Assembly: GCA_949825025.1 (NCBI GenBank)
Contig: OX463785.1
Location: 13,579,971-13,643,970 of the forward strand
DNA length: 64,000 nt
Source of the DNA: Siphlonurus alternatus
Lineage: Eukaryota > Arthropoda > Insecta > Ephemeroptera > Siphlonuridae
Direction: 5' to 3'
Positions 1 to 13,710 of the stretch are shown one piece after another. Numbering within the stretch: position 1 is the first letter of the stretch; each line of letters starts with the position of its first letter. Under the pieces are notes generated by a model that was not told the DNA's origin, ran no database searches, and was given only the letters and a program-made list of their open reading frames with translations. A program made the position numbers and the translations under genes.

Positions 1-3000
1 GAATGGTGAAGTTATTCCCGATAGACGTGATATTTTTACTTCTTGCTTCTTCATCTTTGTATTTTATAGTAAGAAAGGATTGAAAAATATATATAAAAGA
101 AATACAAACACAACGCCGGTGTTTGAATATTACCTTTTGGTCAATGACATTTTTTTGTCTTTGTTTGTGTGTGACTCCTTTTGTTTTAGTAAAAGCATGA
201 ACACCTATATTATAATATTTGAAATATACCAATATGTATACAATACTAAGCATATTGAAATTAATATTTTACATAGTTATAAATTATATATTTTAGAGTT
301 AAAAAGTTAATATCGTATTTGAAAATGTTTTAGTATAGTGTTTTTTAAGTTTTTTTAGTATATAATTGGCTAAATTATAATATAATTGCTACTATTAATA
401 TTCAGTTTTTAACAAGTATTGTATAGTATTGTTTTTTTCCAATCTACTGGAGTGCTTGAGAAGAAGAAAAATAATCATTAATATCTCAAAGTATATACTT
501 TACATTTAAAACAAAAAAAATAATGATACTACAAAAAAAATATATATATTAAAAACACGTGTACAATGTACACAGTATTATTATCATTACTATTATCATT
601 AAAACAAAAAGGTCTGGGTGGAAACATTAATTTTTTGTTGTGTTTGAAAAATATTTCTATATACTTATTTTTTTGTATCTATAGTATACTCAAAGTACAG
701 TTTACATACATAAATACACATACGATATTTTTTAAAACATTATATTGATATGCATTTAACTTAAAAATTATTAGATTAATATTAAAATAAACTTTTTATT
801 TTTTTAATTATTACATAAATTATTTTTCTAATTAGTATAATTTCCTATTAAACAGATACTGAAATTAGCTAATGGTAACATTTTATTTGTCTGAATATGT
901 ACTTACAAAAATATTGTATTGTTTTTTTTTCCCGTTGCCTTTGTATTTATATTTGAAAGACAATCACTCTAACGCGGTGGTGGTGGCGGCGATGTATTTT
1001 CAACATTGCTAGTTGATGTAGCTGGGCTGGAGATCTTCGTGGAATTTTAGTCACCCTGATGCTTGCTTGCATTTTCTCCATCACACTATATATACGGCAA
1101 TATAAAAGATGAACATTTTCTTCCGCCGTTTGCTTAAAGCTTTGATATTTTAGAGTGAAAATATATATAAAAATATAAGACATTTAAAAAAATTTAAAAT
1201 ATATAAAGAGAAATGTATTGTACATATTTTATATTTATTTTTATGGTGAAAATATAAAGATGTGTTTGTAGAATCTTACTCGTTTTATCTCTAATACAAG
1301 AAACATACACGACATTATTCATGAAATTTTATTACTTTCATTAAACACACCATAATTTGTATGCATTTTATGATTTTTATAGTACCCTATGCTGCATGCT
1401 TTTAATGCATTTGATAAATTAAAGAATATAAAATTAAGTCAAATTTTTCGTCGACCTTTTGACAACACAAAATTATTTTTTTTTATTATTTTTGGCATGA
1501 AAACTTTTTAATTTGAAAATGAATTAATTATGATATGCATGCCATTTGTTTAGAAAAATACTATATAATAATATAATATACTGTTTTATTGTAATAGAGG
1601 AATGCTCAGAACTGTAATCTGTAATTTCTATTTGGTATATTGGTGATAAGTGATGATATTATATGAAAGTACTAATTATTATTATTATTCTCAAATAAAT
1701 TTAATAAATTTTCAATTTAACGTTCATATTAATTATATACATAATAAAACATAGACGATTCGATATGTGTGAAAACTGTAGTTCTTAAATCTCCCTATGA
1801 TGGCGTACTTGCATGGGTGATTAAATAACATCGACATTGCGTGAAAATGTCCTGTGAGAAACTTTAATATTATTGTCTAGAAATTCACTATTATATTATA
1901 AAACATGGTAGTCTTGTATAGACTATGATAATATATTGTCCATTAAATATTATAGCATGTAGTTGATAATATTTACTAGATAATAAAATATCCCATCATG
2001 AGGTATATAATATGTTAGAAAGAAGAGTGTTATTAAAAAAAAAAAAAAATCCATCCTCCCCTCATTTTCCAATGTAACGTTAGGACACTTGAGTATTATT
2101 AGCCATACTTCACACTACTACCCCACCATATCAACGTTAATCTCTTGAAAACTCCTCCATACACTTTTTTATTTCCATTGTTAGCAGAATAACAATGACA
2201 CAGAGAGGACACTTCATAATATTTCGTAGTGGCATCAGAATGACCCTAAACCACGCTAGCCAACAATATAATGGCTGTATGACACAAAATTTCTATCCTA
2301 ATTTATCTCTTTTTTTTTTTATAAAAAATAAAAAAATCATTTTTTTCTCCATTTTTATTTTACGTGCGTTTATAATGAAAAGTGTCATATAAGTTCTTTT
2401 TTTTTTTTTTTTTTTTTTTTTGCTATTATTCTATAGAGAATATTTTTTTGATAATAGATGATGGAGTAAGTAATTATATCTGTAAATGTTTCATTGAAAT
2501 ATATCTTGTAATTGTTATACAAAAAAAAAAAAAAAATTGTGAATGATGTAGTGAAATATCATGTAGACAAAGATTTTTCTATACATAGGAGGGTATTTTT
2601 TTTCATCACAATATAATAGTGTTTAATTTATCTTTACCTTTGTATTTTTAAGTGGATGATTCTTTTTTTTTTTTTTTTAGAAAAGTATTCAATTTATGTC
2701 GTTTTTTGAAACAATTAGATTAAATTATTTTATTATTAATTCATGCATTTGTTTATGTTCAAGTTGAAGTTTCAAATCATGGAGATTTATATTTTTTATC
2801 TCGCTCTTTGCCCCCCTTCCCCCTCCTCCCATCCCTTTAAAAATTCTCAAGGAGGCAATGCATCCATAAACGTATTACGTCTATGAATGCATCATTTTGT
2901 AACCTCAATTTGTAAGGTTAATTAGTGTTAACAATTTTAAAGGGTCTTCATCTGTTAAAATATAAATGACAGCCAATAGAGGCACCAATAGTTTCGATAT

Positions 3001-3084
3001 ACAGTATAATTGTATATTGTTGTTGCTCTGAATTATGTTATTTCTAATGATTATATTGCCACAAATTTACATAAGGGTCAATTG
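1..3084. other. AT-rich non-coding stretch
   Basis: No exon with convincing borders was seen. It contains poly-T/poly-A runs (2032-2050, 2398-2421, 2521-2536, 2662-2678) and a small GC-raised patch at 970-1080. That patch's minus frame ends TSPPPPP but lacks splice borders. Confidence 0.5.
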
Positions 3085-3311
3085 AATGTGGTTCCCTTGG
3101 CTTTGGATCATTGCACTCTCGGTTCAGGTTCATTGACAAAGTTGTAGAGTCCATCCTGACTGAGGTTTCCACGTTTCCCTCAGTCGCATGCAAATGCCGA
3201 GATGGATTGCAAGGTCGTGATTCAAATTAGGGTTTCTGAAGGTTTGAGGTTTTAAATTATAGTGAGTAATTAGCAAATAGAAGTACCTAATTGGGGTTTG
3301 ATTAAAAAAAA
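3085..3311 (+). repeat. Family G dispersed repeat, copy 1
   Basis: TTCATTGACAAAGTTGTAGA, GTCCATCCTGACTGAGGTTT, CCACGTTTCCCTCAGT, CAAATGCCGAGATGGATTGC, AAGGT...TTTGAGG and GTGAGTAATTAGCAAA...TACCTAATTGGGGTTTGAT align in order with the complement of 63340-63590. The conservation is along one strand with no terminal inverted repeats. It is therefore a dispersed repeat other than a foldback element. No protein was recognised in it. Confidence 0.7.
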
Positions 3312-3390
3312 TGAATTCAAATTTATCGGGAATAGTTAAAGGTTCAGCAGCAAATCTGACACTGGTAACGTTCGTGTTGTTCCCCAGGCA

Positions 3391-3531
3391 TGCAGGTGTA
3401 TATTATATATATACTATAATATATATATTATAATGTATATTATAATATATAATTATATATATTATAATTATATATTATAATATGATAATATATCATATTA
3501 TATATTATTCATATATAATATGAATACACCT
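3391..3531. repeat. AT-rich palindrome of about 140 bp
   Basis: GGTGTATATTATATATATAC at the left is mirrored by TATATAATATGAATACACC at the right, with almost pure A/T between, itself made of overlapping TATAATATA palindromes. It could extrude as a cruciform. GCATGCAGG before it and CCTGCACGCATG after it hint at an older outer inverted repeat. Confidence 0.7.
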
Positions 3532-3599
3532 AATTATACTATGTATGATATTCCTGCACGCATGTAAGTTTCCCTTTTTTTATTTAACCAATACAAACA

Positions 3600-5229
3600 A
3601 TTTTTCAAGAATATCACCGAATAAACTAATATTTTATAAAAAAGAAATTTTCATTTCAAATATATTTTAGTATTTTTTAAAATATTCAAAAACAATTTAC
3701 TTAATGTTATAATATTATTTTTTTAAAAAGCATAAATCTCATTTTAAAATAAGGAAATATACAAAGTTGCTGTATAATTTAACCATATAAAATGTCACCT
3801 TATGTATTTTATTATACCCTTTTTGTATAATAATATCTTTGTTATAATTTCTAACATATATATAATTAAACATTCATTATAAATATAAATAATAAAATTA
3901 TTTTATCATAAGTAAAGTTTAAATATAAATTAAAGTTTTCGTCTCTTCTTCTTCTTATTCTTCCATGCATATAACGGTAGCTATATATAGAAAGTGGTAT
4001 GTTATAATAATATATAAAAGGTCACAGCTGCTACTTAAGCTATGTGTAGAGTTTACCATATAACTTAACTAGAGGTAGGAAGGAAGGATCTGTAATTGAA
4101 ATTCAATTAAGTCATTAGGGGTAGTATAGTAATGGTTGTATAAGGGTGGGCTTTTGATTTATATCTAACATAAGCTGGAGATGACAACTTAGGGGTGTGC
4201 TCTTTTGCTTTTCTCGAGGTTTACGGTATAATTATGTATAAGAATAAGAATATTAACCTGATGGTGTATACTAAAATGCTAGCTGAATTACTGTTTATAA
4301 AAAAACGGAGGTCGTACAATGATTTTAAAGGCCTGAAAGCTGCAGTTTTTTTTAAGTGTATAATTGGCATTTTTGCATTTTATTTAAAAGCATTAATTTG
4401 ATAAAATTGTTATAAGTGAATATATGTTTTATTTGTAATTGTCTGTATTTACTGAAAAAATAATTAAGATTCAAGTGTATTTTAAAGTTCTTTAATATAA
4501 GTACTGCGAGCAAATAGTTTGAAAATTTTAATTTGATGTAAAATTAATAAAGTTATCAGAATTTTGTCCCACTTTTTTTAAAGTGATAAGTGATGCGTAT
4601 TGAACTTAATCTTAACTCTAATCACCGTTAACTTGAATATATGTATCTATGACTTGTCTTTTAAAAAGATCAATAATAATTTAAATTTCTTATTTTTGAG
4701 TCATTATTGCCAAAACATAATTATATTAAGTGGCAATATTTTAATTTATGTTTACAAGAATATGTTTGCCCTAATTATTATTAAATAAGTTTAAAAATGA
4801 ATGCTAATGCCGTATTTTTAATTGCATTTATTCATAAAGCATAAAAAGCAAATAAACACTTATATATTGGATGCACTGAGACTGAGTACTTGTGATTTTA
4901 TTTACATTTTGTGTGATAAGAAAGTGTTAGTATTAAATTATTAGAAACAGCTGACTGTAAATTCAAGAAGCGTGATGGTGATTTATTATTTTTGTACAGT
5001 GTCGTATATATAACGATACATTCATTGCCTTATTAATATTAATTTATTATTCTTGTTTATTTATTTTGCTATTTTGATGAACTTGAGAAGAAATTTTTAT
5101 TAAATTTTCATTTAGGTTTTATATATTTTCGTTTGTTTGCATGCAGTATTGAAATAATGTGATTTATTATTATAGATCTAAATAATAAAATATCTTGCTG
5201 TTTTATTTGCAAAGGTATACTGTCAATAA
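3600..5229. other. AT-rich non-coding stretch
   Basis: Low-complexity A/T sequence. Short open frames at 4195-4401 and 4600-4788 have only AT-driven residues (I, N, K, L, F, Y) and no flanking signals. Confidence 0.5.
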
Positions 5230-5374
5230 TGGGTGCGATTCACGAAGCATGCAGTTTAGCCAGGCTTCTAACCACGTTTAACTATACCTGTTTTACGTGT
5301 TAAACCACCTAGTTAAATGTGGTTAAGCTAAACGTGGTTAGAACCCTGGCTAACTGCTTCGTGAATCGCGCCCA
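5230..5374. mobile_element. Family A palindromic MITE, copy 1
   Basis: The ends are TGGGTGCGATTCACGAAGCA and, reverse-complemented, TGGGCGCGATTCACGAAGCA. The interior is nearly self-complementary (CCACGTTTAACTA... pairs with ...TAGTTAAATGTGG) around a short spacer with a TTTTACGTGTTAAA palindrome. It is 145 bp with no coding capacity. It matches copies at 17921, 53765 and 58118. Confidence 0.8.
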
Positions 5375-8300
5375 TTAAGTATATGTTTAGGTTATAATAC
5401 AAGCTAAGTTTATTTATACATTGAAGTGAAATAAATTGTTTATTTTAAAGTTATTTTACTAGGATTTTTTTTTTTAAATTAAAAAGTCATCCTACAAATA
5501 CATCATACATTATGCATGTATTTACAATTTGCTTAATTTAGTTCACCTATTCGTTAAGCAATATTTTTTATTTGTGTCTTTTTTCTTACGAGTTTTGTTG
5601 GACATGTGCCTTTTTGCAGCTTTATTGTCATGATATTAAATCAAACCAAAAGTATTTTTATGCACTTTGATAGATTATCTTTAAAACTATAATTTTCATT
5701 TTGAAGTGAGTGAAATATTTAAAGTATAATATCAAAATATATCATTCAGCATTTTGCGTCGCGTGATATGTGATTGCGAAGTATATGTATGGAGAGGGAG
5801 AAATTTCAATAATAAATGTAATATTATAAGAAATGACAAGTTTTTGTATGTAATATTGGTGGATGACTTATCTTTTAAGAACAGAAATATAAATGTGGCT
5901 TTTTTTTTTATAAAACCGAATGGTTGGAAAAATATTTTTGAACATTTTTTAACATTAAAATTTCTTTTAAGAGGAAAGATTTTTTTTAAAAGCAAGAAAA
6001 AAAAAAAAAAAAGATTTAATGGAGTGAAATTTTTCATATTTTTTTTTCTCTACCTCTTGTTATAGATTACAAGGGGAATAAAATGAAGATAAAATATTTG
6101 AAGGGAGATCAGAATATTTTCGCTTTAAATAATATCAATGTTTCTGAACGGAGCACACAATGTGATGCGATCTCTCCCTCCATTTGTTGCCATATTTTCT
6201 GATTGATATTAAATATCGATTCAAATAAAATGATACAATATTATGAAAAAGAATATTTTAATATAGACTTTTTTATCATTATTAATTTTTACCTTGAATA
6301 TTATTCCAGAAAATTATTAAATATTTAATCTATATTATTTATATTTTATATATTCTTATAAAATTGTTTTATTATTGAATTTTTGTGCTAATAGGACGGA
6401 AAATGTTTAGAATCAGCTGTTACTGTTTTTTTCCTTCAATTGATTTCTCTTTTTAAATATATCAGTAAGTTCGTCCTATTTTTTTAACATTATATTAACG
6501 TACTGAATGAATTAAGCGTATAAATTTTTGATAAATAATCAATTTTATTACTGTATAATAATTAATTAACATTAAAATAAATATTAATTATATTATACCA
6601 ATTACTTTTTTTCACACAGTTTCAAAAACTGCACTTTCTTGTCGAATTTTTGGGAAATTATTGTTACGTCTTCTTGATTCAAAAACAATAAATTTGGCTG
6701 TGATCAAATACCATTTAATTGAAGATGTCACATTTTCTTCACGTCGCATCAATCATTTTCTTCAAACCCAACATCATTAGTGGATATTATAATTTTGTGA
6801 CGGTCTTAACTTCTCATTTGGTATTGGTAAAGATCCATTACTACTGAGAGAAATATTAGATTTATAAAATCATAAATCGTAATATCAGTCCTATAATATA
6901 CAACAAAAAAAAGATGACATTATTTGTAGTTACAGAAAAACAAAAATATGAATAACTTTCATTTATTTTCATTTTTATCATGACAGCTTATTATTAAAAA
7001 ATTGATTATAAGTCAAAAATATATAGAGAAAAAAATATTAAAGCTATTTTTGTTATCATTTTTAGCAAACAAAAAGTATTAAGCATTGTTTTTTCCCCCT
7101 TTTTTTTCTCTTCTCGTAAGTTTTTTTTTTTTTTTTCTTTATAATCAGAATATTTTCTCCCTATATTTAGAGATATAGAAAATATTCTATAATATTTAAT
7201 ATTTTTTTTTGTGATTAATGAAATTTTTGTTTATTGTGATTGATTAAACATGTCATATTGAATAAAGTTATAATAAGTAAAAGATATATACCAATGAGAG
7301 AAAAATAATATTTCTACATATATCTAAACTGTCATTTTCTATACCCATGTCAAATTAGACTTAAAATATCAGAGAAAATGTTATACAAGTATTAAAAGTA
7401 TAATATTACTAAAACTGATAAGACCAAAAAACATGATATATTATTATTTCATTTCTTACATTCTTTGATATAATAAGTTATATTATACAAAAAAAATACG
7501 AGTAAAAAGTAAAATATAGTACCAATCATTACAAAAATAGCATACGATATTAATAAATAAACCAGTAAATGCGTTAAATTTATTTATATTTTTGACAAAA
7601 TTTTCCTATAAATAATTTCCTCTAAAAAAATACCTTATAGTCAAAGTGTAAATTTTGCATTATAATTCAAAAACAATATATCAATTGTTATATTTACTGA
7701 TTACGTCATAATGTTTTGTGGTGACTTTTACTTTATTCCATCATATTTCCATAATATTGAGTTGAAGGGAGAACTTTGCTGTCAAGCAACTAGGCTCTCT
7801 CACAGATAATACGTAACTTGGGATATTTGCAGTGCCATATTTATTATGAGACATTTTTCTACTGTCGGGTTAATACGAAATATTCAGTCTAAAACCTTTC
7901 TCCCTCTCGCTCGCATACAGTATGTATTAGATAACACGATTTATGTATAAAAAGCTATACAAATATATATAGAGGTGGTTTGTAAAAGTTATAATATACT
8001 GTATAGTTAAACAGAATTATATGTAGTAATATTTTAGTTTTTGATGAGTAATTTTTATTATTAAAACTTTTGAATTTCTTGTCATTAAATACAAGCATAA
8101 TAATTATTTGATTTTGTTAAATGATTAAATTTCTATACAAGATAATATGCAATATTATGCTGTTTTAAGTAACTGAATATTTAAAATAAATGTCTAAGAA
8201 CAATGGCATTTTTTTTTTTTTTATATATAACAATATGACAGTATACACATATTTCATGTAATCGAGTTTTGTGTGAGTAAAACCTCAATCAATATACAAA

Positions 8301-9362
8301 TAAATCTTGCCAGAATAAATATTCAACTTCATATATGTTAATTTTAAAGTTTTCAAATTCAAAACAACTCCCATTGCAATTAAAGCTATTTTCAACGTTT
8401 AAAGGTGAGAAAATAAGCCTTTTTTTTTTATCAGGATGTCTTGTTTAGCAACACTTCTATTTAGTTTTTAAACACAAGTACTTTCAAAATCATTCCGATT
8501 ATTGATAAAAAAAATATGTTGCTCCTTAATTCTTCTATATAATTTAAATTAATTCCATTATCGTATTTGAAATGGGTGTGACTAATATAAAAATAAATAT
8601 ATTAAATTAAATGTTGAAAAAAAAAGCATGCATTATGACATGAAAAGAAAGCATTATAGGTTAGCTTAGTACATGATATAATAATATTTACCCACAATAA
8701 CAAAACGCATTAATAATTTAGTTTACACAAACATTTCGTTATTGTCATCGTAAAAAGAATTAACCACACCCAATTTTTTTTTAAATGTTTTGTTATTATA
8801 TTATTTACATTAATTTAAAAAACAAACACAATATATAACTACTTTAATATTATTCTCTGAAAAAAAAATACACTTATAATTAGATCATATTTATTGTGTT
8901 TCTTTTGTTTCTTTTTTTTTCAAACATCAAAACAATCAGTTAACATTTATACTAATTAAGTCTTATTTGATTCTATATATGTTTTTGTATATACATGTAA
9001 GGTGAGAGAGAACATTTTAGTATGATAGGTTCGTGACCAATTAGTAATATTGCATTGTGTTTATATATCATTTAATGTTATACAAATGACCATAGGAAGG
9101 GTGGTCATTTTGATTATAAATATCAATTTTAATTATACAAAAAAAAACAAACTAACATTGTCTTTTAGAAATAATAATGTATATATAGAATGAACGAATG
9201 ATTATTGTTTTTCATGTTACAAGTTTTTTTTTATAATAGTGTTCTTAGTAATATGTTATTTGATATAGAAATATTTTGATTTTAGAAATTCGTACCAAAA
9301 AAGACAATTCACAATTCTGTTTAACGGGAAGGTAACGCTCCCAATGTCAAAAATAATCCCAC
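5375..9362. other. AT-rich non-coding stretch
   Basis: Nearly 4 kb with no recognised repeat family and no exon. Overlapping open frames on both strands at 5732-6065 are poly-A/poly-T artefacts (lysine or phenylalanine runs). The slightly GC-raised patch at 7740-7930 yields no frame. Confidence 0.5.
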
Positions 9363-9663
9363 ACATGAAAATTATGAAACAAAGTTTAAAATGTTTTCCT
9401 CTACATCCCCTATCAGTAGTTAAAATATTAGGTATACATACAAATTCGAGCTATGCTAGTTTTTGAGTTATGAATTTTTAAAATTGACTACTCTAGCGTG
9501 TAAAAATCATACTTCCATGTTAAATTAACTTTAAAAATTCGTATAACTAAAAAAACTAGCTCGAATTTTCATACCTGATATTTTAGCCACTGATAGGGGA
9601 TAGGGAGGGAGATAGGGTATGTAGAGGAGAACATTTTTAATTTTTTTCATAATTTTCATGAGT
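9363..9663. mobile_element. Inverted-repeat element of about 300 bp
   Basis: The left arm (CATGAAAATTATGAAAC, AAATGTTTTCCTCTACAT, CCCCTATCAGTAG, AAATTCGAGCTA, TTTTAAA) is repeated as the inverse complement on the right through TTCATAATTTTCATG. The arms are about 130 bp each with small gaps, around an AT-rich centre. The right arm has an extra AGGGAGGGAGATAGGG. No other copy was seen here and no flanking duplication was resolved. Confidence 0.7.
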
Positions 9664-10266
9664 TTTTTTTTTAACAACATTTTCAATTGGTTTAATTTCT
9701 AAATATGTTTAAATGATAAATTTACTAGTATATAACTGCTCGACCCACAAATTGACTTTGCATCAGACATTGAATAATAAGTCTGAAACTTCACATATAT
9801 ATGAGTTATTTATCGGAAGATAAAGTAATGAAACCCTTAATTTAGTTTTCGTATATATCTTAAAAATCAATATGCAGTTGATCAATTTTAAAATATATAA
9901 AATTTTCGAAATTACACAGTTTAAAATATAACTGATATAAAATTATGATTAAATTTGTTGAATTTTAAAGTGATATTACACAACCAGTAATTTGACTTTG
10001 ATTGAAATTTTTACTTGACTAAAAATCAACCTTGCATGTATATACTAATAGCTGTTGTTACTTGTATATAACATGTATAATTTAACTCTTTTTCTACAAT
10101 ATACATTAGTATAATTTCTGACATGTTAGTAAGCATCATATATATTTTATAACAAATGTTAACTTAGGGCGTTTATATATAGTATACACATTAATTTGTG
10201 TTTTGTTTCGGTTTTTAATGTTACACGATCGCCACCACGCACATGTGCTAATTAATCTTTTGATTT

Positions 10267-10433
10267 GCCAGGCAGAACACGCACATTAGGCGCCTCCAAC
10301 TAATTAGCGATATTGCAGGGAGGGTGGTGGTCGTTGATGAAGATCAATTACTAGTCGTGGTCAAACCTAACTCCCTCAAGGCTTCCTCCTCGTGTCACTG
10401 CAAGAAAAGAGCTTGCTTGGTCATACCACTTTT
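10267..10433 (+). CDS. Weak exon candidate or conserved non-coding island
   Basis: A G+C-raised island in AT-rich sequence has an acceptor-like TTTTGATTTGCCAG just before it and an open frame. The frame includes RRLQLISDIAGR, DEDQLLVVVKPNSLK and SSSCHCKKRACL. The only donor near the end (TTG|GTCATA) is weak. CHCKKRACL superficially recalls the start of CXC (tesmin/TSO1) zinc-binding motifs, but the rest of that motif is absent. The island also contains TAATTA homeodomain-type cores, and on the minus strand a very good acceptor (CTCTTTTCTTGCAG). It could therefore be a regulatory element or a minus-strand exon. Confidence 0.2.
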
Positions 10434-10506
10434 ATATATGGAAATTAATTAGAAATTTAGAAGCTTTACCAATGATATTATACGCAGTGAAAATTTTGCC
10501 TTCCAG

Positions 10507-10638
10507 ATGAATGATTCACGAAGAGAGTTTTCCAGGTTTCTCACTAACCGTGTTTAGAAACATTGAATTAGGTTAGTGCTAACCGCTGTTATTGAAAAAG
10601 TTGGATAACTTTCTTGGATAACTTGTAAATCGACCCCA
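10507..10638. mobile_element. Family B MITE, copy 1
   Basis: It begins ATGATTCACGAAGAGAGTTT followed by CCAGGTTTCTCACTAACCGT. The right side holds the degraded complement (GATAACTT... AATCGACCCC). It shares the CCAGGTTTCTCACTAACCG arm with 20607 and 58060, and the ATTCACGAAG terminal motif with families A and C. Confidence 0.6.
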
Positions 10639-10699
10639 ATATATGGTGTAATAACAATATATATATATAGGAATTTTTAAAGATCTTTAAAGTAAATTG

Positions 10700-11890
10700 T
10701 TTTATTTAGATAATGTTATTTTCTGATGTTTTTGTGATGCTCACGTCAGTTCTAAATTTTAAATAGGTTTCAATCAAGATATTATGTGTGTACAATTGAC
10801 ACAGTTCTTCATTAAAAAGTTATATGATAAACTTATATTATGTACACAATCGTACTAATCGTAGGCGTTACCACGCAGTTTTAACTATAGAATTATTTTG
10901 GTGCTGCATAGACTGGTGCTCTTCTTACCTCCACCAAAATTCGTGCAACTCTTTGTCTGATGGAGTTGCAGGTCCAGTAAATGAGGAGGGGGTATATAAA
11001 GTTCTTGCTATCCATCAGACATGCTTCTCGAGTCACGTAATCTATTACGATACAATCTATGCGAGCTTTTTGGAGTATGTTCCAAAATTGAAAATTGAGA
11101 TATTTTCACCTTTTTTGTGTGTCTTGGAACTGCAGTTTTGCAAATCAAGCATCAATGATCAAATTATCAAATACATAAAAATCTGCTTAAATTTTTTTAA
11201 AAATCTACATGTAAATTTGAAAAAATTGATTATTTTTTTCATGACTCTCTTTGGATTTATCTTAAAACATTACTGGTGTTAGTTCGAGAAAAAAAAACTA
11301 ACACTTTTCTTGCTGGGTTAAACTTGCCTTCATGTTCTTTTATACTATTTTTTTTTCGCAAATATTCTTTAAAAAAAAAATAATAAAAAATTAAATGAAT
11401 TATTACCTTTAATAATTTCCCCAAGTCAACAGATTATGAATTTATTACCCTTAACATCAAGTCAATAAATCAAGAATTAATTTTGTATTATATATACCCT
11501 ACGTTAGTTAGTATATATACCCGTATATACCATAGTGTTATAAAATAATAATAAGAGAGGTTTTTGTTCCTTTTAACGTTGTTATTATATACCATATTAT
11601 ATATACCATTCTATACCCCCCTCCCTCCCTCTTTACTTTGTATATAGTATAATAATAATCCTTCATTAAGGTTCGACGCAACGACGATATGATATCATAA
11701 ATCATAATCTTTTAGCTTAAATCTCGTTAATTAGTGTTGATAATGTTTTCCATAGTACCCAAGATTTGTGTATACAACATAGGAACATTATTGAGTAAAG
11801 AAGCAAGAGAGGAGCAAATTTTCTTGTCTAAATTAACCTGAACAAAAAATATTGAAGACATGATAGTTGACGTCTCATCGTTGAAAAACG
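10700..11890. other. Non-coding stretch with one long plus frame
   Basis: A 152-codon frame at 10824-11282 is the longest in the window. It contains cysteine- and histidine-rich segments in its first half (for example TNRRRYHAV, FWCCIDWCSSYLHQNSC) and AT-driven residues in the second. No splice borders, start context or family was recognised. At this base composition a single frame of this length is unusual but not convincing. Confidence 0.25.
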
Positions 11891-11891
11891 A

Positions 11892-11992
<101 letters not shown>

Positions 11993-12283
11993 TATAGAAA
12001 GTAATTGTCTTAAACTTGATGTAAAACCAAGAGAATGGAATGTATATGTAAAAGGGTATGTGTATGTGTGACAGAGAAAAGAGGTATATAAAAAAGTGTA
12101 TAAACCTTATCTACTTGTTCGTGTACAAGTATGGGCAAAAGTAATTAAATAATTATCATGACACTTAAACGTAGAATTTATAGTATATTACAAATGTCAT
12201 GTGCTACTTGAAACCTTTATTAAATTATTAAAAAAAAAAAATGTTTTGTACGTATTCATAATTATATGTATTGCTTTTCGATT

Positions 12284-12406
12284 GTACAGTCGTCGCTTTG
12301 AAAATTTCCCATTGCAGCCCTGTTAATCACCATGTCCCATAAGAATAACAGGACATGGTGAATAACAAGACTGCAAGTAGGAAATTTTCCAAGGCGACGA
12401 GTGTAC
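12284..12406. mobile_element. Family D palindromic MITE, copy 1
   Basis: The left end GTACAGTCGTCGCTTTGAAA and the right end (complement GTACACTCGTCGCCTTGGAA) enclose matching arms ATTGCAGCCCTGTTAATCAC and CACCATGTCC. A short AAGAATAAC spacer sits between them. It is 123 bp, and two other copies occur in the window. Confidence 0.8.
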
Positions 12407-13315
12407 ATCACTATAAGCACGTCAGATACATATTAATCACAGTCAAGTTGAAAGTACAGTACGTCTGTATTTCAATAACAATAAACAGAAAAAATGAGAT
12501 AACGAGTTAATTATTATTTCATTATTTATTTAAAAATTTTCTTTTTTTATTTTATAATTTTGATTAATTAAAAAAAAATCAAGGTCCATATATCATATTT
12601 AAATATGCTGTACTGTACGTATATGACTTGTTAAACATGATATTATATATATGAAACTTTTAGTATTATGCTTAAAATAGACCTTTAGACAATATCGTTT
12701 TAGTGGAAACAATCTTCATATACAATTACAATTTGGCTTTTATACACAAAAAACATCATCTTAACTTGATCAATAAACTGAAAGTGACATTTGCTAATCA
12801 TTTTCATGTAGCTAAACAACACTATTGTTTCATAATAACCTGAGGCACTGATACAGATCCTACATTATGTCAGTTTAGTTCAATGACATATTCAACAAAA
12901 ACATTGACATAAACTCTTTTGCGTATACTTGTACATATAATGATAAAATTTTGACATTCTCTCTTTTCTACTGTGTTTTAAACTTCGCATTCTTGATATC
13001 CTAACACTATAGTTATTATAATATTAGAATTAAACTTATTTTATATTAAATTCTATAGTAAAATAGACCTTATGTTAATGTAATTTTATAAAACTTATAC
13101 TATAATTCAATGTTCAGTATCACGTGTCAAAGTCATTAAGTGAAGGAGATTTATTGAAACGATTAACCGTCATTTCCTACCCACCCACTGTAGTAGTATA
13201 GCATCTTTTCTTTAACCCTGGTGCTATCATAAGACATTATAATACTTCCCCACACCTAAACATCTACTTGCTTGTTACAAATTACGACCACCCTCCCTTC
13301 CTTCCTCCCCACTCT

Positions 13316-13319
<4 letters not shown>

Positions 13320-13371
<52 letters not shown>
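13320..13371. repeat. (CT)n microsatellite with pyrimidine leader
   Basis: About 26 TC units, preceded from 13289 by the pyrimidine-rich CCACCCTCCCTTCCTTCCTC. Serine-leucine open frames across it are artefacts. Confidence 0.95.
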
Positions 13372-13373
<2 letters not shown>

Positions 13374-13702
13374 GTAATCTTACACGTTTCTTCATCAAAT
13401 ACCAACATCACGACAAGAAGAGGAAAAAGGGGGAGGTACTGCACTGCGTCTAAACCCTTTATTATTTTATTTTTTTTTTTTATTTCGTGGTATTTTATTA
13501 GAATGATTTTTTATTACTCAAAATTCTACCGCTATATGCCCCATCACTTCTTTTTTTATTTAATCCTCTAACATTTACACCCTCTTTTTTTTTATTCAAT
13601 CTATTTAGTACGTTTTTTTTATTATTATTGAAATGAAAAATTATATATTCAATTAATTATTTATTTTAATATTGTAAATAATATATTTATTTTTAATACT
13701 TC

Positions 13703-13710
13703 ATATTCAC
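13703..13710. repeat. Left target-site duplication ATATTCAC
   Basis: These eight bases are repeated exactly at 14064-14071, just outside the other terminus of the hAT-type element. Confidence 0.85.

Noticed and set aside
947..1183. Minus frame with TSPPPPP or HRRHHHRV readings
   Set aside because: It comes from a short GCGGTGGTGGTGGCGGCG patch, and no acceptor or donor frames it.
5732..6065. Overlapping frames of about 100 codons on both strands
   Set aside because: Composition is driven by poly-A/poly-T and lysine/phenylalanine runs, with no coding bias or signals.
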